NCBI GenBank assembly: GCA_011374735.1
Contig: DRPD01000055.1
Location: 1 to 6,729 of the forward strand
DNA from: Thermopetrobacter sp.
GTDB lineage: Bacteria > Pseudomonadota > Alphaproteobacteria > Rhizobiales > Aestuariivirgaceae
Direction of reading: 5' to 3'
Length of the DNA: 6,729 nt
Shown: positions 4,522 through 6,729 of the stretch, in pieces
How positions within the stretch are numbered: position 1 is the first letter of the stretch
Layout: the number at the start of each line of letters is the position of its first letter
Position numbers and translations under genes: made by a program
The notes under the pieces: generated by a model
What the model was told of the DNA's origin: nothing
What the model saw: the letters and a program-made list of their open reading frames with translations, nothing else
The model's database searches: none

Positions 4522-5826
4522 ATGATCGAAATCGCCGAAATCACGCGCAGCAAGGAAATCAAGCTGCATGACCTGAAGCAGCAGTCGCCGGGCGAACTGT
4601 TGCAGCTGGCGGAAGCGCTTCAGGTGGAAAACGCCTCGGGTCTGCGCAAGCAGGAGCTGATGTTCGCCATCCTGAAGAAGCTGGCGGAAGAGGACGTGAC
4701 CATCATCGGCGAAGGGGTGGTGGAGGTGTTGCAGGACGGCTTCGGCTTCCTGCGTTCGCCGGATGCCAACTACCTGCCGGGGCCGGATGACATCTACGTC
4801 TCGCCGAAACAGATCAAGCGGTTCAACCTGCGCACCGGTGACACGGTGGAAGGCGAGATCCGCTCGCCGAAGGAGGGAGAACGCTATTTCGCGCTGATCA
4901 AGGTCAACACCATCAATTACGAAGACCCGGAGCAGACGAAACACAAGATCAATTTCGACAATCTCACACCGCTTTATCCGCAGGAGCGGATGGTGATGGA
5001 GATCGACGATCCGACGATGAAGGATCTGACCGGGCGGGTGATCGACATCGTGGCGCCGCTGGGCAAGGGGCAGCGGGCGCTGATCGTGGCGCCGCCGCGC
5101 ACCGGCAAGACCATCCTGCTGCAGAACATCGCCCATTCGCTGGAGGCCAATCACCCGGAAGTGTATCTGATCGTGCTGCTGATCGACGAACGGCCGGAGG
5201 AAGTGACGGACATGCAGCGCTCGGTGAAGGGCGAGGTGATTTCCTCCACCTTCGACGAGCCGGCGGCGCGCCATGTGCAGGTGGCGGAGATGGTCATCGA
5301 GAAGGCCAAGCGGCTGGTGGAGCACGGCCGCGACGTGGTGATCCTGCTCGATTCCATCACCCGGTTGGGACGGGCCTACAATACCGTGGTGCCCTCCTCC
5401 GGCAAGGTGCTCACCGGCGGCGTGGACGCCAACGCCCTGCAACGGCCCAAGCGTTTCTTCGGCGCGGCGCGCAACATCGAGGAGGGCGGTTCGCTGACCA
5501 TCATCGCCACGGCGCTGATCGATACCGGGTCGCGCATGGACGAGGTGATCTTCGAGGAGTTCAAGGGCACCGGCAACGCCGAGATCATTCTCGACCGCAA
5601 GGTGTCGGACAAGCGCATCTTCCCGGCGGTGGACATCCTGCGCTCCGGCACCCGCAAGGAAGAGCTGCTGATGGCGCCCGACATCCTGAAGAAGGTCTAT
5701 GTGCTGCGGCGCATCCTGCAGCCGATGGGCACGGTGGAGGCGATCACCTTCCTGATCGACAAGCTGCGCCAGACGAAGAACAACGCGGAGTTCTTCGAAT
5801 CGATGACCAATCCCGGGCAGAATTGA
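4522..5826 (+). CDS. rho: Transcription termination factor Rho
   Basis: Rho is the hexameric RNA-dependent ATPase/helicase that ends transcription at C-rich untranslated RNA. The 434-residue product is a normal compact Rho with no insertion domain. An N-terminal helical Rho_N domain (about 15-55, [14 protein letters not shown]) precedes the RNA-binding cold-shock fold with DGFGFLR (72-78). The ATPase domain has Walker A APPRTGKT (190-197), DERPEEVTD with Glu223 (222-230), Walker B VVILLDS (272-278), the Q-loop [10 protein letters not shown] (297-306), the R-loop GTGNAEI (349-355) and the Arg365 region SDKRIFPA. The segment around LLDSITR, which in E. coli contributes to bicyclomycin binding, is conserved. 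The ATG at 4522 has only a weak ribosome site (GAAAG) but is the only sensible start before the Rho_N domain. The gene has its own long leader with a mobile element upstream, and ends 9 bp from the converging yyaL-like gene. Confidence 0.98.
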   Translation: MIEIAEITRSKEIKLHDLKQQSPGELLQLAEALQVENASGLRKQELMFAILKKLAEEDVTIIGEGVVEVLQDGFGFLRSPDANYLPGPDDIYVSPKQIKRFNLRTGDTVEGEIRSPKEGERYFALIKVNTINYEDPEQTKHKINFDNLTPLYPQERMVMEIDDPTMKDLTGRVIDIVAPLGKGQRALIVAPPRTGKTILLQNIAHSLEANHPEVYLIVLLIDERPEEVTDMQRSVKGEVISSTFDEPAARHVQVAEMVIEKAKRLVEHGRDVVILLDSITRLGRAYNTVVPSSGKVLTGGVDANALQRPKRFFGAARNIEEGGSLTIIATALIDTGSRMDEVIFEEFKGTGNAEIILDRKVSDKRIFPAVDILRSGTRKEELLMAPDILKKVYVLRRILQPMGTVEAITFLIDKLRQTKNNAEFFESMTNPGQN

Positions 5827-5835
5827 AACACCTCC

Positions 5836-6729
5836 TCAAGAGGCGGCCTCGATGCCGAGGATGGCCATGGCGTCGGCCACCTGCGCGGGATCGGTGATCG
5901 GAATCGAGCATTGCGGGCCGCGGCAGATCAGCAGGGCCGGGGCGTTCCTGGCCGTCGCGTCGCGCTGATGCGCCACGGGCAACATGCGTCCGCTGTGGCG
6001 CATGGCGGTGGCGAGCAGTTCGCGCACCTTGTGGTTGACGAATGTTTCACGTGAATCATCGTCGGCCGAGACGAGGGTCAGGGCGGGCGCCTCGTGGAGA
6101 AACCACATGGCGGCCAGCAAACCAGCGTGGGCCAGCGGATTTTCGCTCATGCCGGCGGCGAAGCGATGCAGTATCCGTTCGGCCCGGCGGCGATATTCCT
6201 CATTACCGGTGATGTGGGCCAGCATGGCGAGATTCTCGACCATCAGCGCGTGGGCGTTGGGCGTCGCCTCGTCTTCGGCGAACACCTGACGGCGCAGGTG
6301 CCGGTCGGCGCCGTCGCGGGACATGTAATAGGCGTCCCGTGAAGCGGCGTAGCGGGTATCCAGATCGTTCAGCCAGTCGAGGGCTTGCCGGCGATAGACA
6401 GCATCACCGGTGGCGCCGTTCAGACAGAGCGCGGCGCGGATCATGGCGGCCATGCCGTCGGCGGTGGCAGGAAACGGCGAAGCGGTGCGGTTGAACGACT
6501 GGGCGAGATAATCGCCGCGTGACAGGCGCTCGACGACCATGGCGAACGCTTGTGCCGCCATATCGATCCAGGCGGTTTCGTCGAGCAGCATTCCCGCTTC
6601 CACCAGGGCGGCGACGGCCAACCCGTTCCAGGATGCCAGCACCTTGTCGTCGCGCTCCGGCGCGGTGCGCGGCTGACGGGCCTTGAACAGTTTCCGACCA
6701 ATGGCGCGCAGGCGTTCTTCGGTCTCCTC
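5836..6729 (-). CDS. YyaL/DUF255 thioredoxin-domain protein, C-terminal part
   Basis: The 297 visible residues are the C-terminal portion of a YyaL-type protein, a family with an N-terminal thioredoxin-like DUF255 domain and a C-terminal (alpha/alpha) barrel resembling glycan-processing enzymes; its reaction is not established. Recognisable family stretches are DDKVLASWNGLAVAALVEAG near the visible start, DGMAAMIRAAL, FAEDEATPNAHALMVENLAMLA, NPLAHAGLLAAMW, and the C-terminal ALLICRGPQCSIPITDP. The frame is open to the right edge, so the start and the thioredoxin domain lie outside (members are about 650-700 residues). A GTG at 6642 is only internal, because conserved residues precede it. The gene converges on rho with a 9-bp gap and reads against a fork leaving the proposed origin, unlike the other genes here. 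A parS-like site lies within its codons for Asp-Ser-Arg-Glu-Thr. Confidence 0.87.
   Translation of the reverse strand, partial: EETEERLRAIGRKLFKARQPRTAPERDDKVLASWNGLAVAALVEAGMLLDETAWIDMAAQAFAMVVERLSRGDYLAQSFNRTASPFPATADGMAAMIRAALCLNGATGDAVYRRQALDWLNDLDTRYAASRDAYYMSRDGADRHLRRQVFAEDEATPNAHALMVENLAMLAHITGNEEYRRRAERILHRFAAGMSENPLAHAGLLAAMWFLHEAPALTLVSADDDSRETFVNHKVRELLATAMRHSGRMLPVAHQRDATARNAPALLICRGPQCSIPITDPAQVADAMAILGIEAAS
6043..6058. promoter_or_regulatory. parS: parS-like ParB-binding centromere site
   Basis: TGTTTCACGTGAATCA matches the conserved bacterial parS consensus TGTTTCACGTGAAACA at 15 of 16 positions, including the whole central TTTCACGTGAA. ParB binds such sites, spreads along the DNA, and ParA then segregates the origin region. 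The site lies inside the yyaL-like gene, about 3.6 kb right of the proposed origin, a usual distance for parS. An exact 12-base core is unlikely by chance in 6.7 kb. The single mismatch breaks one half-site symmetry. Confidence 0.75.

Noticed and set aside
4296..4562. An 88-codon minus-strand frame in the rho leader
   Set aside because: It overlaps the rho start, has no ribosome site or family resemblance, and a frame of this length is common by chance in GC-rich DNA.
4417..5442. A 341-codon minus-strand frame inside rho
   Set aside because: It is antisense to rho, is His- and Arg-rich, and has no motif.
5827..5860. Intrinsic terminator between rho and the converging gene, including CCTCG-ATGC-CGAGG at 5847-5860
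   Set aside because: The stems are only 4-5 bp and no T-run follows on either strand; the longer one lies within the yyaL-like coding sequence.

Overview
The window looks like a piece of an alphaproteobacterial chromosome, and its gene order is the one that surrounds the replication origin in that class. The shikimate dehydrogenase, Maf and PPDK-regulator genes run leftward. The heme genes hemE and hemJ and the termination factor rho run rightward. The high GC content and protein sequences suggest Rhodospirillales or Acetobacteraceae, but I cannot fix the genus.

Layout. Positions 1-2053 (minus strand) hold ppsR, maf and aroE, joined by 4-nt ATGA overlaps as one operon; aroE runs off the left edge. 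Positions 2054-2436 are a 383-bp divergent gap with a cluster of DnaA-box-like TGTGGA sites, five copies of the 7-mer GCATGAA, and small palindromes. I read it as the probable oriC, by analogy with the Caulobacter origin next to hemE. Positions 2437-3923 (plus strand) hold hemE and hemJ, overlapping by 4 nt. Positions 3924-4521 are a 598-bp gap. It contains a 242-bp MITE-like element (imperfect 16-bp terminal inverted repeats, perfect 9-bp target duplication, two internal hairpins, a near-consensus sigma-70 promoter facing rho) followed by a long C-rich rho leader. Positions 4522-5826 are rho. Positions 5836-6729 (minus strand) are the C-terminal part of a YyaL/DUF255-type protein, and a 15/16 match to the ParB centromere site parS lies inside its coding sequence.

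How it fits together. The genes on both sides of 2054-2436 are transcribed away from it, as expected for leading-strand genes flanking a bidirectional origin. The parS-like site lies about 3.6 kb to the right, a typical origin-proximal position. HemE and HemJ catalyse uroporphyrinogen decarboxylation and protoporphyrinogen oxidation in heme synthesis. The PpsR protein implies a pyruvate, phosphate dikinase elsewhere in the genome. The most unusual parts are the 7-mer cluster in the origin, the parS site embedded in a gene, and the promoter-carrying mini-element upstream of an essential gene. None of this was tested by database search; all homology calls come from motif recognition.
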